Below, piece by piece: positions 32,750 through 41,392 of a stretch of 64,000 nt of DNA. Within the stretch, counting starts at the first letter, position 1, and every line of letters starts with the position of its first letter. A program made the position numbers and the translations under genes. The DNA lies in assembly GCA_035524315.1 (NCBI GenBank), contig DATKPD010000078.1, forward strand, positions 183,871 to 247,870, given 5' to 3'. The notes beneath the pieces are model-generated. The model did not search any database and was not told where the DNA came from. It saw only the letters and a list, made by a program, of their open reading frames with translations. This DNA comes from BOG-938 sp035524315. GTDB taxonomy: Bacteria; Pseudomonadota; Alphaproteobacteria; Caulobacterales; Caulobacteraceae.

Positions 32750-33642
32750 ACCGATGCCCCCTTGAAGCGGTAGGTGGTCAGGCCATCGCTCTCGAACCGT
32801 TCCGTCGCCGGGCCGTTGAGCCGCTCGGAGTGGCCGATGTAGAGCATCCCGCCGGGCTGCAGCGCCTGGGTGAACCGTCCCCAGATGCGCGCCTGGGTGC
32901 TTTCCTCGAAATAGATCACCACGTTGCGGCAGAAGATCACGTCGAACCGGCCCGACATCGGCCAATGGCCGATCAGGTTCAGTTCGCGGAACACCACCAG
33001 TTGGCGCAGGGCCTCGCCCATGCGCCAGCGCCGCGCCCCTGGCTGGCCAACCGGCTCGAGCCAGCGGCTCTTCATCGCATCCGGCACCGGCTGCATCACA
33101 TTGTCGGGGTAGACGCCCTCGCGCCCTTCGGCGACCACGTTGGGGTCGATGTCGGTCGCCAGGATGCGCAGGTCATAGTCGGCGGCGTTCGGGGCCAGTT
33201 CCAATATGGTCAGGGCGATCGAGTAGGGTTCCATGCCGGTCGAGCAGGCCGCCGACCACAGCCGCACCCGGCCGCCCTGGCGCGCCTTCTCCAGCAACTG
33301 AGGCAGGACCTTGGTGCGCAGATGGTCGAAATGGTGCGCCTCGCGGAAGAAGGCCGTCACGTTGGTGGTAAGGGCGGCGACCATCTTCTGCCGTTCATCG
33401 ACATTGCCGTTGTCGGCGACCAGGGCGCAGTAGTCGCGGAAGCTCTCAAGCCCCAGCACCCGCAGGCGCTTGGCCAGACGCGAATAGACCAGGGTGCTCT
33501 TGTTCTCGGACAAGGCGATGCCGGAGGCGCCGTGGAGGATTTCGGCGATCTGGCGGAAATCCTCGGTGGTGAACGCAAACTCCTTGGACGGCGCGCCAGC
33601 AACCGCCGCCACATCCCCTGTCACGGCCGACGTCGAGGTCAT
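32746..33642 (-). CDS. cheR: CheR: chemoreceptor glutamate methyltransferase
   Basis: A 298-residue SAM-dependent methyltransferase. The N-terminal helical domain (FRQIAEILHGASGIALSENK, SRLAKRLRVLGL) recognises receptors, and the C-terminal domain has the SAM site RLWSAACSTGMEPYSIALT and the later FDVIFCRNVVIYF. The McpA receptor encoded upstream ends in a WEEF-like pentapeptide that could bind CheR. The ATG at 33642 overlaps the cheW stop (ATGA). An in-frame extension to 33996 only shadows cheW. Confidence 0.94.
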   Translation of the reverse strand: MTSTSAVTGDVAAVAGAPSKEFAFTTEDFRQIAEILHGASGIALSENKSTLVYSRLAKRLRVLGLESFRDYCALVADNGNVDERQKMVAALTTNVTAFFREAHHFDHLRTKVLPQLLEKARQGGRVRLWSAACSTGMEPYSIALTILELAPNAADYDLRILATDIDPNVVAEGREGVYPDNVMQPVPDAMKSRWLEPVGQPGARRWRMGEALRQLVVFRELNLIGHWPMSGRFDVIFCRNVVIYFEESTQARIWGRFTQALQPGGMLYIGHSERLNGPATERFESDGLTTYRFKGASV

Positions 33643-34106
33643 GCCGCCTCCATCTGGACCGGCGGCAAGGTGCGCTCCAGGTCGATCCAGGTGATCATGC
33701 GGTCGTCCACGGTGATCAGGCCCCGCACGAAGCCTCTGAGGGCGTCGCAGGCGAGCTCCGGCGCCGGCTGGACCGCCGTATCCGGCACGGTGAGGATGTC
33801 GCACACGGCGTCGACCAGAAGGCCGACCAGCTGTTCCTTGATGCGCACCACCATGACCACGTGGCGCGGGGTCGGCTCGACCACGCCCAAGCCCAGGCGC
33901 GCGGCCAGATCGACGATCGGCAGCACCGAGCCGCGCAAATTCATCACGCCCTTCACATAGTCGGGCGAGTGCGGCAGCGGCGTGGCCGAGGACCACCCGC
34001 GGATCTCCCGCACGGCCATAATATCCAGGCAGAACTCCTGCTCGCCGATGCGGAACGCAGTCAGCTCGAGACGCTCGGAGGGATGGAGCAATGACAGATC
34101 GTCCAT
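33639..34106 (-). CDS. cheW: CheW: chemotaxis coupling protein
   Basis: A 155-residue CheW. Its two SH3-like subdomains are visible from LELTAFRIGEQEFCLDIMAV to VKGVMNLRGSVLPIVDLAARL (the hallmark NLRG.VLP motif) and then VGLLVDAVCDILTVPD. It links receptors to CheA in the polar array. One base separates its ATG from the cheA stop, and its stop overlaps cheR. Length and motifs are typical. Confidence 0.94.
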   Translation of the reverse strand: MDDLSLLHPSERLELTAFRIGEQEFCLDIMAVREIRGWSSATPLPHSPDYVKGVMNLRGSVLPIVDLAARLGLGVVEPTPRHVVMVVRIKEQLVGLLVDAVCDILTVPDTAVQPAPELACDALRGFVRGLITVDDRMITWIDLERTLPPVQMEAA

Positions 34107-34107
34107 G

Positions 34108-36348
34108 TTAACCTGCTGCAGCTAATGGCTTTTCGGGGCGGTCTAGGGTATTCCGGCGCGCCGCCAGGGCGTCGATGTCGAGGATCAGGGCCACGCGGCC
34201 GTCGCCGAGAATGGTGGCGGCGGCGATGCCCTCGACTTGGCGGTAGTTAGCCTCAAGGCTTTTGATGACCACCTGGCGTTGGCCGATGATGTCGTCGACC
34301 AGGAGGGCGACGCGGCCGCCATCGTCGCGCTCGACCAACAGCACCACGCCCTCGTTCCCCGGGCGCGCGACCTTGCGGAAGCCCAGGGCTCGGGCCACGT
34401 CGATCAGGGGCACGTAGGTGTTGCGGATGGTCACCAACTGACTGCTGGGACCCAAGCTGCGCAGATCCGACTGGCGCGGCTCCAGTGTCTCGATGATGGC
34501 GGTGAGCGGCGCGACCAGCGTCTGGCCCGCCACCGAAACCACCATGCCATCGAGCACAGCCAGGGTCAGCGGCAGGCTCATGGTGAAGGTTGAACCCTTG
34601 CCAGGGGTCGAGACGATCGAGATGCGGCCGCCGAGCGCCTGGATCGAGCGCTTGACCACGTCCATGCCCACGCCGCGCCCGGAGATGTCGGAGATGGTCG
34701 CCGCCGTGGAGAAACCTGGCGCGAACACGAGATTGTCGATCTCCTCGTCGCTCAGGGTCGCATCGGCGGCGATCAGCCCCTTCTCCACGGCCTTGGCCCG
34801 CACCCGCTCGCGGTTGATGCCCTTGCCGTCGTCGGCGATCTCTATGACGATCCGGCCCGAGCGGTGCAGCGCGCTCAGCCGCACGGTGCCCTCGGCCGGC
34901 TTGCCCGCGGCGACACGCTCCTCCGGCGTCTCGAGGCCATGATCGATCGCGTTGCGAATCATATGTGTCAGAGGGTCGGTGAGCTTTTCGATCACCGTCT
35001 TGTCGACCTCCGTCCCCTCGCCTTCCATCACCAGGCGCACTTCCTTGCCAACGGCCGAGGCGACTTCGCGCGCCAAGCGCGGCATGCGCTGGAACACCGA
35101 CTTCACCGGCTGGGCGCGGATGGCCATCACACTGTCCTGGATCTCCCGGGTCAGGTGCTCGAGTTCTTCCAGGCCGAGGGCGATGTTGGACGCCTTGCCC
35201 ACGCCCATTTCCGAGACACGCTGGGCCAGCATGGCCTGGTTGATCACCAGTTCGCCGACCAGGTCGATCAGGCGGTCGACACGGTCGAGGTCCACGCGAA
35301 TGGTCGGCGTGGCCGGCGCGGCTGCGGCGGCGGCCGGCGGAGGCGCTTTGGCTTCGACGGCCGGCGCGGGGGGCGCCGGTGCGACGGGCTTCGGTGCGGC
35401 GGCGGCCGAAGGCTCGGCCAAGGCGCGCGCCTGCGCCAGCAACGAGGCCAGCACGTCCGAGCCATCCGCCGGACGGCTCAGGGCGGCGGGGGCCTCGGCG
35501 ACCGCGCCCAGCAGGGCGGCGATGTCGAACGCCGGCTCTGGCGAAGCCGCCGCGCCGCGGCCGACCTTGGCTATGGTCAGGTCACAGTCGGACTCGACGA
35601 ACTCGAACACTTCGCGGATCGCCGCTTCGTCCTTGTCCGTCTGCAGTTCGACGGTCCAGGCGAGATAGGCGCCCTCAGCGTCGAGCTTGTCGAGCGGAGG
35701 GAGAGCCGAGGCGTCAAGTTTGACGACGACGCTTCCCAGCCGCTGCAGCTCGCGCAGCAGCAGCGCCGGCTCGTTAGCGCTGGAATACAGGCCGGGATGC
35801 GGTTTGAACGTGATGGTCCAGACATCCGTCCCCGGGACCTCGGCCGGCACATCGAACGCCAGGGGCTCGAAGGTCAGCGGCTCAAAGGCCAGGGGCTGGA
35901 AATCGATGTCGAAATCGTCGGCTGGGGTCTCGTCGGCGTCCTCGCCCGGCGCGCCCGTCTCCGCCCCATTCAGGGCCTTGAGCTCGGCGATCAGGCCCTG
36001 GCTGCGGCCTTCGTCCACCGCCCCGCCGTCGCGCGCCACGCGCACATGGTCCGCCAGCATGTCGGCGGCGCGCAGCAGAGTGCGCACCACGTTGCCGTCG
36101 GCCGCCAGTCGCTCGGAGCGCAGATCGTCCAGCACGTTCTCGAACACGTGCGAGAAGCGCACCAGCGCGTCCAGGCTGAACGCCCCCGCGCCCCCCTTGA
36201 TCGAGTGGACCGCCCGGAACACCGCGTTGACGGTGTCTGAATCCTCCCGGCCTTCCTCCATCGCCAGGAGGCCGGATTCCAACTCAGACAGCTGCTCCTC
36301 GCATTCCTGGAAGAAGGTCAGCTTGATCTCGGCGAGGGGATCGGACAC
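34108..36348 (-). CDS. cheA: CheA: chemotaxis histidine kinase
   Basis: A 746-residue CheA. The P1 HPt domain carries the phosphorylated histidine in FRAVHSIKGGAGAFSLDAL. A second segment (about 175-270, WTITFKPHPGLYSSANEP) looks like the P2-type domain, followed by a long Ala/Pro linker. The P3 dimer helices contain DRVDRLIDLVGELVINQAML. The P4 kinase domain has PLTHMIRNAIDHGLE, IADDGKGINRERV and ISGRGVGMDVV. The P5 CheW-like domain closes the protein (LDGMVVSVAGQTLVAPL). Its P1 phosphate goes to the CheY proteins and CheB of this operon. It starts 15 bases after cheYI. Confidence 0.95.
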   Translation of the reverse strand: MSDPLAEIKLTFFQECEEQLSELESGLLAMEEGREDSDTVNAVFRAVHSIKGGAGAFSLDALVRFSHVFENVLDDLRSERLAADGNVVRTLLRAADMLADHVRVARDGGAVDEGRSQGLIAELKALNGAETGAPGEDADETPADDFDIDFQPLAFEPLTFEPLAFDVPAEVPGTDVWTITFKPHPGLYSSANEPALLLRELQRLGSVVVKLDASALPPLDKLDAEGAYLAWTVELQTDKDEAAIREVFEFVESDCDLTIAKVGRGAAASPEPAFDIAALLGAVAEAPAALSRPADGSDVLASLLAQARALAEPSAAAAPKPVAPAPPAPAVEAKAPPPAAAAAAPATPTIRVDLDRVDRLIDLVGELVINQAMLAQRVSEMGVGKASNIALGLEELEHLTREIQDSVMAIRAQPVKSVFQRMPRLAREVASAVGKEVRLVMEGEGTEVDKTVIEKLTDPLTHMIRNAIDHGLETPEERVAAGKPAEGTVRLSALHRSGRIVIEIADDGKGINRERVRAKAVEKGLIAADATLSDEEIDNLVFAPGFSTAATISDISGRGVGMDVVKRSIQALGGRISIVSTPGKGSTFTMSLPLTLAVLDGMVVSVAGQTLVAPLTAIIETLEPRQSDLRSLGPSSQLVTIRNTYVPLIDVARALGFRKVARPGNEGVVLLVERDDGGRVALLVDDIIGQRQVVIKSLEANYRQVEGIAAATILGDGRVALILDIDALAARRNTLDRPEKPLAAAG

Positions 36349-36363
36349 CCGGGCGCTCCGGCC

Positions 36364-36729
36364 TTAAGCGGCGACGCGGCGGATCACGTCCACCAATTTT
36401 TCGGAATTGAACGGCTTGACGATCCAGCCGGTGGCCCCGGCCTCGCGCGCGCGCTGCTTCTTGGCGGCGTCGCTTTCAGTGGTCAGGACCAGGATCGGCG
36501 TCTCGCGGTGCCGGGCGTCCTGGCGCACCTGCTCGATGAAGCCGAAGCCATCCAGCCGAGGCATGTTGATGTCGGTGATGATCACGTCCGGCGAGCACTC
36601 CGCCAGCACCTCCAGGCCGTGCATGCCATCCTCCGCCTGGATCACGGTGTAACCCGCCTGCTTCAAGGCCAGCAGGAGCATGTCGCGCATGGTGCGGGAG
36701 TCGTCGATGGTCAGAACAGTCTTGCTCAA
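36364..36729 (-). CDS. cheYI: CheYI: single-domain chemotaxis response regulator
   Basis: A 121-residue receiver with intact residues: TIDDSRTMRDML, acceptor aspartate in VIITDINMPRLDG, threonine in LVLTTES and lysine in WIVKPF. The frame opens upstream in antisense to nothing useful; the real start is a TTG at 36729 overlapping the cheX stop (TTGA), with GGAG about 8 bases upstream. This is the same overlap type as cheR-cheB. It precedes cheA directly, as in C. crescentus. Confidence 0.92.
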   Translation of the reverse strand: MSKTVLTIDDSRTMRDMLLLALKQAGYTVIQAEDGMHGLEVLAECSPDVIITDINMPRLDGFGFIEQVRQDARHRETPILVLTTESDAAKKQRAREAGATGWIVKPFNSEKLVDVIRRVAA

Positions 36730-37070
36730 GGCAGCATCTCCAAATGGGTCAGAGAGGGCGATCCAGACAGTTCGGGAGCGCCGAACAGACGCCAGTCGGT
36801 CAGGAATCTTTCCGAAGGCGCGGTGATTTCGAAGGCGAGTCCATCGGCCGCCCAAGCCTGTTCGGCGCTCAGCAGCACTTGCAGGCCCTGGGCGCCCAGG
36901 CGGTGCACGAGCGAGGCGTCAAGTTGCACGGACCGCCCGCGCGCGGCGATGAGCCGCTCGGCCAGGGCGGCCACAGTGTTGAGACCCAAGGTGGCGTCGA
37001 GCGTGATCACGGCCGGCCCGTCCGGGCCGGCGGCGAGTGCGGCGGCTTCGGCGATCGCCGTCTTCACCAT
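36726..37070 (-). CDS. cheX: CheX: STAS-domain protein of the Caulobacter-type che operon
   Basis: A 114-residue STAS-domain protein (AVITLDATLGLNTVAALAERL, SVQLDASLVHRLGAQGLQVLLSA), in the position of C. crescentus cheX between mcpA and cheYI. The serine in the LDASLVHRLG segment is where anti-anti-sigma proteins are phosphorylated. Despite the name it does not resemble the CheX/CheC phosphatases. Its function in chemotaxis is not established. Start overlaps the mcpA stop by one base (TGATG), and its stop overlaps cheYI. Confidence 0.85.
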   Translation of the reverse strand: MVKTAIAEAAALAAGPDGPAVITLDATLGLNTVAALAERLIAARGRSVQLDASLVHRLGAQGLQVLLSAEQAWAADGLAFEITAPSERFLTDWRLFGAPELSGSPSLTHLEMLP

Positions 37071-39286
37071 CAGAACTCCTCCCAGCCGTCAGCTTCAGGG
37101 GTAGGAACCGGGGCGCTGGCCAGCGCGGCGCCGCCCGAAGGACCGACCGTGCGCATCTGCGCGACGGGGGGGCGGGCGGCGGCTTGTGGCGGTCGCGCCG
37201 CGGGCGAAGGCGTTGGGACGGCCGGGTGCGACGCCGGACGGGCGCGGGCGGCCGGCGACAGAACCGCTGGCGCATCGTCAAGCTTGAAGCGCTCGATCAG
37301 CCGCACCAGTTCCTTGGACTCGGTGGTCAGGGCGTGGCTTGCGGCAGTGGACTGCTCCACCATCGCTGCGTTCTGCTGAGTGACCTGATCCATCTGATTG
37401 ACCGCCGAATTGACCTCGGCCAGGGCCACCGACTGTTCCTGAGCCGAAGCGGCGATCTCGGCCACCAGTCCGCTGATGGCGCCCACTTGGTCCACGATCC
37501 GCTTGAGGGCGCCGCCGGTCTGGTCGACCAGTTCGACTCCTTCCTTGACGTGCTGAGACGACGTCAGGATCAGAGCCTTGATCTCGCGCGCCGCCTCGGC
37601 CGAACGCTGGGCCAGGGCTCGCACTTCGGACGCCACCACGGCGAAGCCCTTGCCGGCCTCGCCCGCCCGCGCCGCCTCGACCCCGGCGTTGAGCGCCAGA
37701 AGGTTGGTCTGGAACGCGATCTCGTCGATCACCCCGATAATGTGGCTGATCTGGCTGGAGGACGCATCGATCGACGCCATGGCCGCCACGGCGCGCTGAA
37801 CGATCTGCCCGCTGCGCTCGGCGTCGCCCCGGGCGTTGGTCACGGCGTTGTTGGCTTCGCGCGCCCCGCCGGCCGACTTGTGCACGGTGGCGGTGATCTG
37901 ATCCAGGGCCGCCGCCGTCTGTTCCAGGGTTGCGGCCTGATGCTCCGTACGCCGCGCCAGGTCATCGGCCGCCTGGGAGATCTCGGCCGAGCCGGTGGTG
38001 ATGCCGCGCACATTGACTACGACCACGCCCATGGCCGAGTGCAGCTTTTCAACCGCGATGTTGAAGTCGTCCTGGATCTTGGCGAATTCAGGCGGGCAGG
38101 CCCCGGTCAGGCGCGCGGTCAGGTCGCCGCCCGAAAGACGCTCGAGCGCCTCGGCCAGAACCGCCAAGGCCGCGCTCTGCTCCTCATGGATGCGGCTGCG
38201 CTCCGCCTCTGTGCGCGAGCGTTCGTCGCCGACCTCCGCCGCCAGGCGCGCCTTCTCGGTTTCAGCCGAGGCCTGGGCGATCAGCGCAGCGCGGAATGCC
38301 TGCAGAGCCTGGGCGATCTGGCCAGTTTCGTTGCGGTCGCCAAGGTGTGGGATATCGACCTTCACGTCGCCCGCCGACAGCTTGCCCATCGCGCGCACCA
38401 GGTCGCCAACGCGCGCGGTCAGGCCGCGGGCGATGGCTAGGCCTAGCAGGCCGCCGACCAGCAGCAGTCCCGCCACGATCGCGAGGCTGACGCCGAATTC
38501 GGCCATCAGGCGCGCGCGGCGGGCCTCGAGCAGATGCTCAAGCGCCTTGCTGGACGCCCGCCACGCCTGGTCAATAGCCCTGGCGGCATCGCCCTGCGCG
38601 CCCGTTCCACCCAGCCCGCGAAGGACCGGCTCGGAGGTGGGGGACGCGGACAGTCCGGCCACGGCGTTCGACAGATTTTCGCGAGCGCCCGCCAACACCT
38701 GGCGGGTCTCGCCGCTGGCGCTCTTGCTCATCGCAGAGTCCATCGAGGACAGGGCGTGATCCAGGGCGACCTTAAGCCGTTCCTGGTTGATAGCCGCCAC
38801 GGTCGGCGGCGCGTCGGCTGGTTGGCTCGCGAGCGCGCCCGAAGCCGCCGCCAGCGCCGGCATGGCCACGGTCTCGGCGTCCATCGCGTAAAACGAATCA
38901 AGGTCCGGATCGAGCGTCAGGTTGGATTTGTCGGCGATGTCGCCTATCAGCGCCTGGCCCGCGGGGGCGACTTGGGCGCCCGTGGCCGAAGCGAACGCGG
39001 CTGAAGCCTCGCCGACGCCCAGTTTGGCGTCGTAGCGGGTTGAGGCGGCTTTTAGGGCCGAAACCGCGCGTTCATCGGGCGCAATCCCCGAAATTTGCGC
39101 TTCAAACACCGGCCAAACCGCATTCAGATAGGCCGCGCCGGCAATTTCACGCTGAACGAAGGCGATGTCTTTCCAACTCTTTTGGGCGAAAAGGGCCAGT
39201 GAAACCGACGTCGGAGCGGCGAAAATAAGCGCGAGGACCAGTAGGCGCTGACCGAAAGACATGCGCCCATTGATGAACTTGAACAT
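37070..39286 (-). CDS. mcpA: McpA: transmembrane methyl-accepting chemotaxis receptor
   Basis: A 738-residue chemoreceptor. An N-terminal membrane helix (about 10-30, LLVLALIFAAPTSVSLALF), a helical periplasmic domain (about 35-285), a second membrane helix (GVSLAIVAGLLLVGGLLGLAI), HAMP domains (starting ARGLTARVGDLVRAMGKLSAGD and repeated near LERLSGGDLTARL) and a long cytoplasmic coiled coil follow. The signalling tip is DEIAFQTNLLALNAGVEAARAG. The Ala/Pro-rich tail ends in DGWEEF, a CheR-docking-like pentapeptide. Ligand unknown. The ATG at 39286 is preceded by GGGGGA. It heads the operon, and upstream DNA is AT-rich. Confidence 0.94.
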   Translation of the reverse strand: MFKFINGRMSFGQRLLVLALIFAAPTSVSLALFAQKSWKDIAFVQREIAGAAYLNAVWPVFEAQISGIAPDERAVSALKAASTRYDAKLGVGEASAAFASATGAQVAPAGQALIGDIADKSNLTLDPDLDSFYAMDAETVAMPALAAASGALASQPADAPPTVAAINQERLKVALDHALSSMDSAMSKSASGETRQVLAGARENLSNAVAGLSASPTSEPVLRGLGGTGAQGDAARAIDQAWRASSKALEHLLEARRARLMAEFGVSLAIVAGLLLVGGLLGLAIARGLTARVGDLVRAMGKLSAGDVKVDIPHLGDRNETGQIAQALQAFRAALIAQASAETEKARLAAEVGDERSRTEAERSRIHEEQSAALAVLAEALERLSGGDLTARLTGACPPEFAKIQDDFNIAVEKLHSAMGVVVVNVRGITTGSAEISQAADDLARRTEHQAATLEQTAAALDQITATVHKSAGGAREANNAVTNARGDAERSGQIVQRAVAAMASIDASSSQISHIIGVIDEIAFQTNLLALNAGVEAARAGEAGKGFAVVASEVRALAQRSAEAAREIKALILTSSQHVKEGVELVDQTGGALKRIVDQVGAISGLVAEIAASAQEQSVALAEVNSAVNQMDQVTQQNAAMVEQSTAASHALTTESKELVRLIERFKLDDAPAVLSPAARARPASHPAVPTPSPAARPPQAAARPPVAQMRTVGPSGGAALASAPVPTPEADGWEEF

Positions 39287-39396
39287 AAACGTCCCCCGGC
39301 TTGAACGTTTGAACCACATCGAAAGAAGATTAAAATTTACTGAAATGAGCACCCTCTTCCGGGACGCCTAATGGGCGGCGGCGCGGGGCGATTTAA

Positions 39397-39425
39397 TTTT
39401 TATCAATAAAAATCAGTATATTGAT
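39397..39425. repeat. Adjacent AT-rich palindromes
   Basis: TTTTTAT (39397-39403) and ATAAAAA (39406-39412) form a perfect 7-base inverted repeat with a 2-base centre, next to ATCA-N6-TGAT (39412-39425). They sit about 115 bases upstream of mcpA and about 80 bases upstream of the proposed TetR promoter, in otherwise GC-rich DNA, and may be a regulator binding site. Confidence 0.45.
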
Positions 39426-39501
39426 GCATGACGTTTGAATTCGGCAATCATATGCTGATTCGATCACGCCCAAATCCGGCCCGCGGGCTCGACTCGATAT
39501 T

Positions 39502-39530
39502 TTGTACAGTTGTATCAACGAATTTAGTAT
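39502..39530 (+). promoter_or_regulatory. Possible housekeeping promoter of the tandem TetR gene
   Basis: TTGTAC (39502-39507) and TAGTAT (39525-39530) with a 17-base spacer each match 4 of 6 bases of the sigma-70 consensus. The imperfect repeat TTGTAC/GTATCAA (39502-39518) overlaps the -35 box and could be an operator for autoregulation. The gene starts about 140 bases downstream, a rather long leader. Confidence 0.35.
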
Positions 39531-39672
39531 CGCTTAGCGTGTAAATGTCGCATCGGCGCGCCGATCTGGGCGGGCCCATCCGGTTCGTCGGCGCCGACAA
39601 GTGGCTGTTACGGATTGGATTTTCCGCGCTGACAGCGTAGGTGCATTTTGAAACCGGCTTACGGCTCCCTGA

Positions 39673-40818
39673 TTGAAACAGAACACAACCAGTAATGCGG
39701 GAGACGAAATTGGGTCCGCCCTAATCGAGTCAGGCATTGATGTGCTCGCTGAGGGCGGCGGCGCAGAGTTTTCCTTGCGCAACGTGGGCGAACGGGTCGG
39801 CTTGGCTGGCTCAGCGACATCCCATCGATTCGGCAATCGCGAGGGATTCATCGGCGCCTTGGCCGACGTCGTTCTTGAACGTGAGGAGATGGAATTGCGG
39901 CGCTACGGCGCCGAACTGCCCGCCCTTCCGCTGAAGGTTGAGCCCCTGGCGGCGGCGCTGCGCGAATGGCTCGAGCAACGTGCGCGCTGGAGCCGACGCC
40001 AATCGCGGGCGGTGTGTGAATTGGTGCTGATGAGCTACCGCGATCCGGCGGCGAGCGGCTTCAACCGGCGCTATTTGGAGACCCTGTGCGCCTTCCTGAC
40101 GCGCTTGTGTCCAAGCCTTACCGCCGGAGCCGCCCAGACCCTGGCCCTGTTCCTGATCGCCGAGGCGCCCAACTGGTTGGTCCTGGCCGACGAAACCATG
40201 TTCAAGATGCTCAGCGCCGAAACCGCCCAGCGCGCCGTCGCCCTGGTCCTGGGCGCGCAAGAGGCCCCGTCGGCGTTTTGGCTGTCTTGCAGCCGCGCCC
40301 GCGCCGAGACCGAACTGGCGAGCCCGGCCGAGCCGGTGGCGGAGGGCTCCAAGCGCCGCATCCTCGAGGCCGTGGTGAACATGATCGAGGAGGATGGCCC
40401 GCAAGGGATCACCCACCGCGCTATTTCCGCCCGGGCCAAGGTGTCGCTTTCGTCCCTGATGCACCACTTCGGGCGGCGCAGCGACCTTTTGCGGGCGGGC
40501 GTGCAGGAGCTCTACCAGAACAAGCTCAGCCAGCGTCAGGCCGCGTCCTGGCGGACGGCGGCCGCGCCTTACGAGTTGGCGCTCTACGCGCTGCAGGACC
40601 CGTTCCTGGCGCCGATCGCCGCCGCGGTGCGGCGCAAGCTGGGCGCGGACATGGCCGCCGATATCGAGGACGGCGCGCGGCAGGGACGCGACGAGTTGGC
40701 CGCCTTGCTCCAATGCGCCATCGCCCTGATGGGCGAGACGGCCGCCGACTTGGCCCCCAACCTTGCGCCCTACTGCGCCAGGGTGGGCATAGAGCTGTCG
40801 ACCGCCAGGCGAGCCTAG
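39673..40818 (+). CDS. Tandem TetR-family regulator (two HTH units in one chain)
   Basis: A 381-residue protein made of two TetR-like repressor units. The first DNA-binding domain is at about 12-65 (SLRNVGERVGLAGSATSHRF), followed by a helical ligand-type domain; the second is at about 226-280 (RRILEAVVNMIEEDGPQGIT, then RAISARAKVSLSSLMHHFG), followed by a shorter helical region. A single chain could bind as a pseudo-dimer. The start is uncertain: TTG at 39673 gives the whole first HTH but has no clear ribosome site. It is divergent from mcpA and its end overlaps a convergent receiver gene by 4 bases. Ligand and targets unknown. Confidence 0.78.
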   Translation: MKQNTTSNAGDEIGSALIESGIDVLAEGGGAEFSLRNVGERVGLAGSATSHRFGNREGFIGALADVVLEREEMELRRYGAELPALPLKVEPLAAALREWLEQRARWSRRQSRAVCELVLMSYRDPAASGFNRRYLETLCAFLTRLCPSLTAGAAQTLALFLIAEAPNWLVLADETMFKMLSAETAQRAVALVLGAQEAPSAFWLSCSRARAETELASPAEPVAEGSKRRILEAVVNMIEEDGPQGITHRAISARAKVSLSSLMHHFGRRSDLLRAGVQELYQNKLSQRQAASWRTAAAPYELALYALQDPFLAPIAAAVRRKLGADMAADIEDGARQGRDELAALLQCAIALMGETAADLAPNLAPYCARVGIELSTARRA

Positions 40819-41234
40819 AACAGGATCGGCGACGCCGAGCGGCGGCCCGCCCCGGCCAGTTCGGCCAAGCGGCCAAAGAACACCACCTCGTTGATCGGCT
40901 TGGCGACATAGTCGGCCACGCCCAAAACGGTGGCGCGCTCCACATCGGCCGAACTGAACCGGCCGGTCAGGATCACCACCGGGATGCTTGGCCAAGCATC
41001 GTCGGCTTTGAGCTTGTCCAGAAGCGACAGGCCGTCCAGGCCCGGCAGCGCAAGATCAATCACGATCACGTCGGCGGCGGCGCGTCGGATCTGCTCCAGC
41101 CCGCGCAGACCATCCGCCTGCCACTCGACCTCGTAGCCGATCTGGTGCAGCCGCTCGCTCAGGTAGGCCGCGAACGAGGCGTCGTCTTCGATCAGCAACA
41201 CTTTCGGCCGACCGGCGCTCTCAGTCTGCCCCAC
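40815..41234 (-). CDS. Orphan single-domain response regulator
   Basis: A 139-residue receiver with intact residues: LLIEDDASFAAYL, acceptor aspartate in VIVIDLALPGLDG, the LTGRF threonine and lysine in YVAKPI. No output domain and no kinase beside it. The short C-terminal extension (LAELAGAGRRSASPILF) is not recognised. It may take phosphate from the nearby hybrid kinase at 25748 or act in motility, but this is only a guess from neighbourhood. It overlaps the end of the convergent tandem TetR gene by 4 bases. Confidence 0.88.
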   Translation of the reverse strand: MGQTESAGRPKVLLIEDDASFAAYLSERLHQIGYEVEWQADGLRGLEQIRRAAADVIVIDLALPGLDGLSLLDKLKADDAWPSIPVVILTGRFSSADVERATVLGVADYVAKPINEVVFFGRLAELAGAGRRSASPILF

Positions 41235-41392
41235 GCTCGGAAGCCTCCCATCCCTTGGCTCCCTTCAGCAGAGTCCGCCGGCTCAGGCAAGGCCTATAAG
41301 GAAAGGCGCGCGCGTCAAAAGCCGCGCGCGCCTCGCATTGCGCATCGAACGAGGGACGGGCGGCCCCGCGGCGACGCGGGGCCGGTCCAGAT

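Larger units (their letters stand above)
39287..39672. other. Divergent AT-rich control region between mcpA and the tandem TetR gene
   Basis: These 386 bases hold no gene. They contain the start region of the mcpA operon and a likely promoter for the divergent regulator at 39502-39530. Near the middle are two palindromes: TTTTTAT-CA-ATAAAAA (39397-39412) and ATCA-N6-TGAT (39412-39425). These could be operators or curved-DNA elements. No convincing CtrA pair (TTAA-N7-TTAA) was found. Confidence 0.5.
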
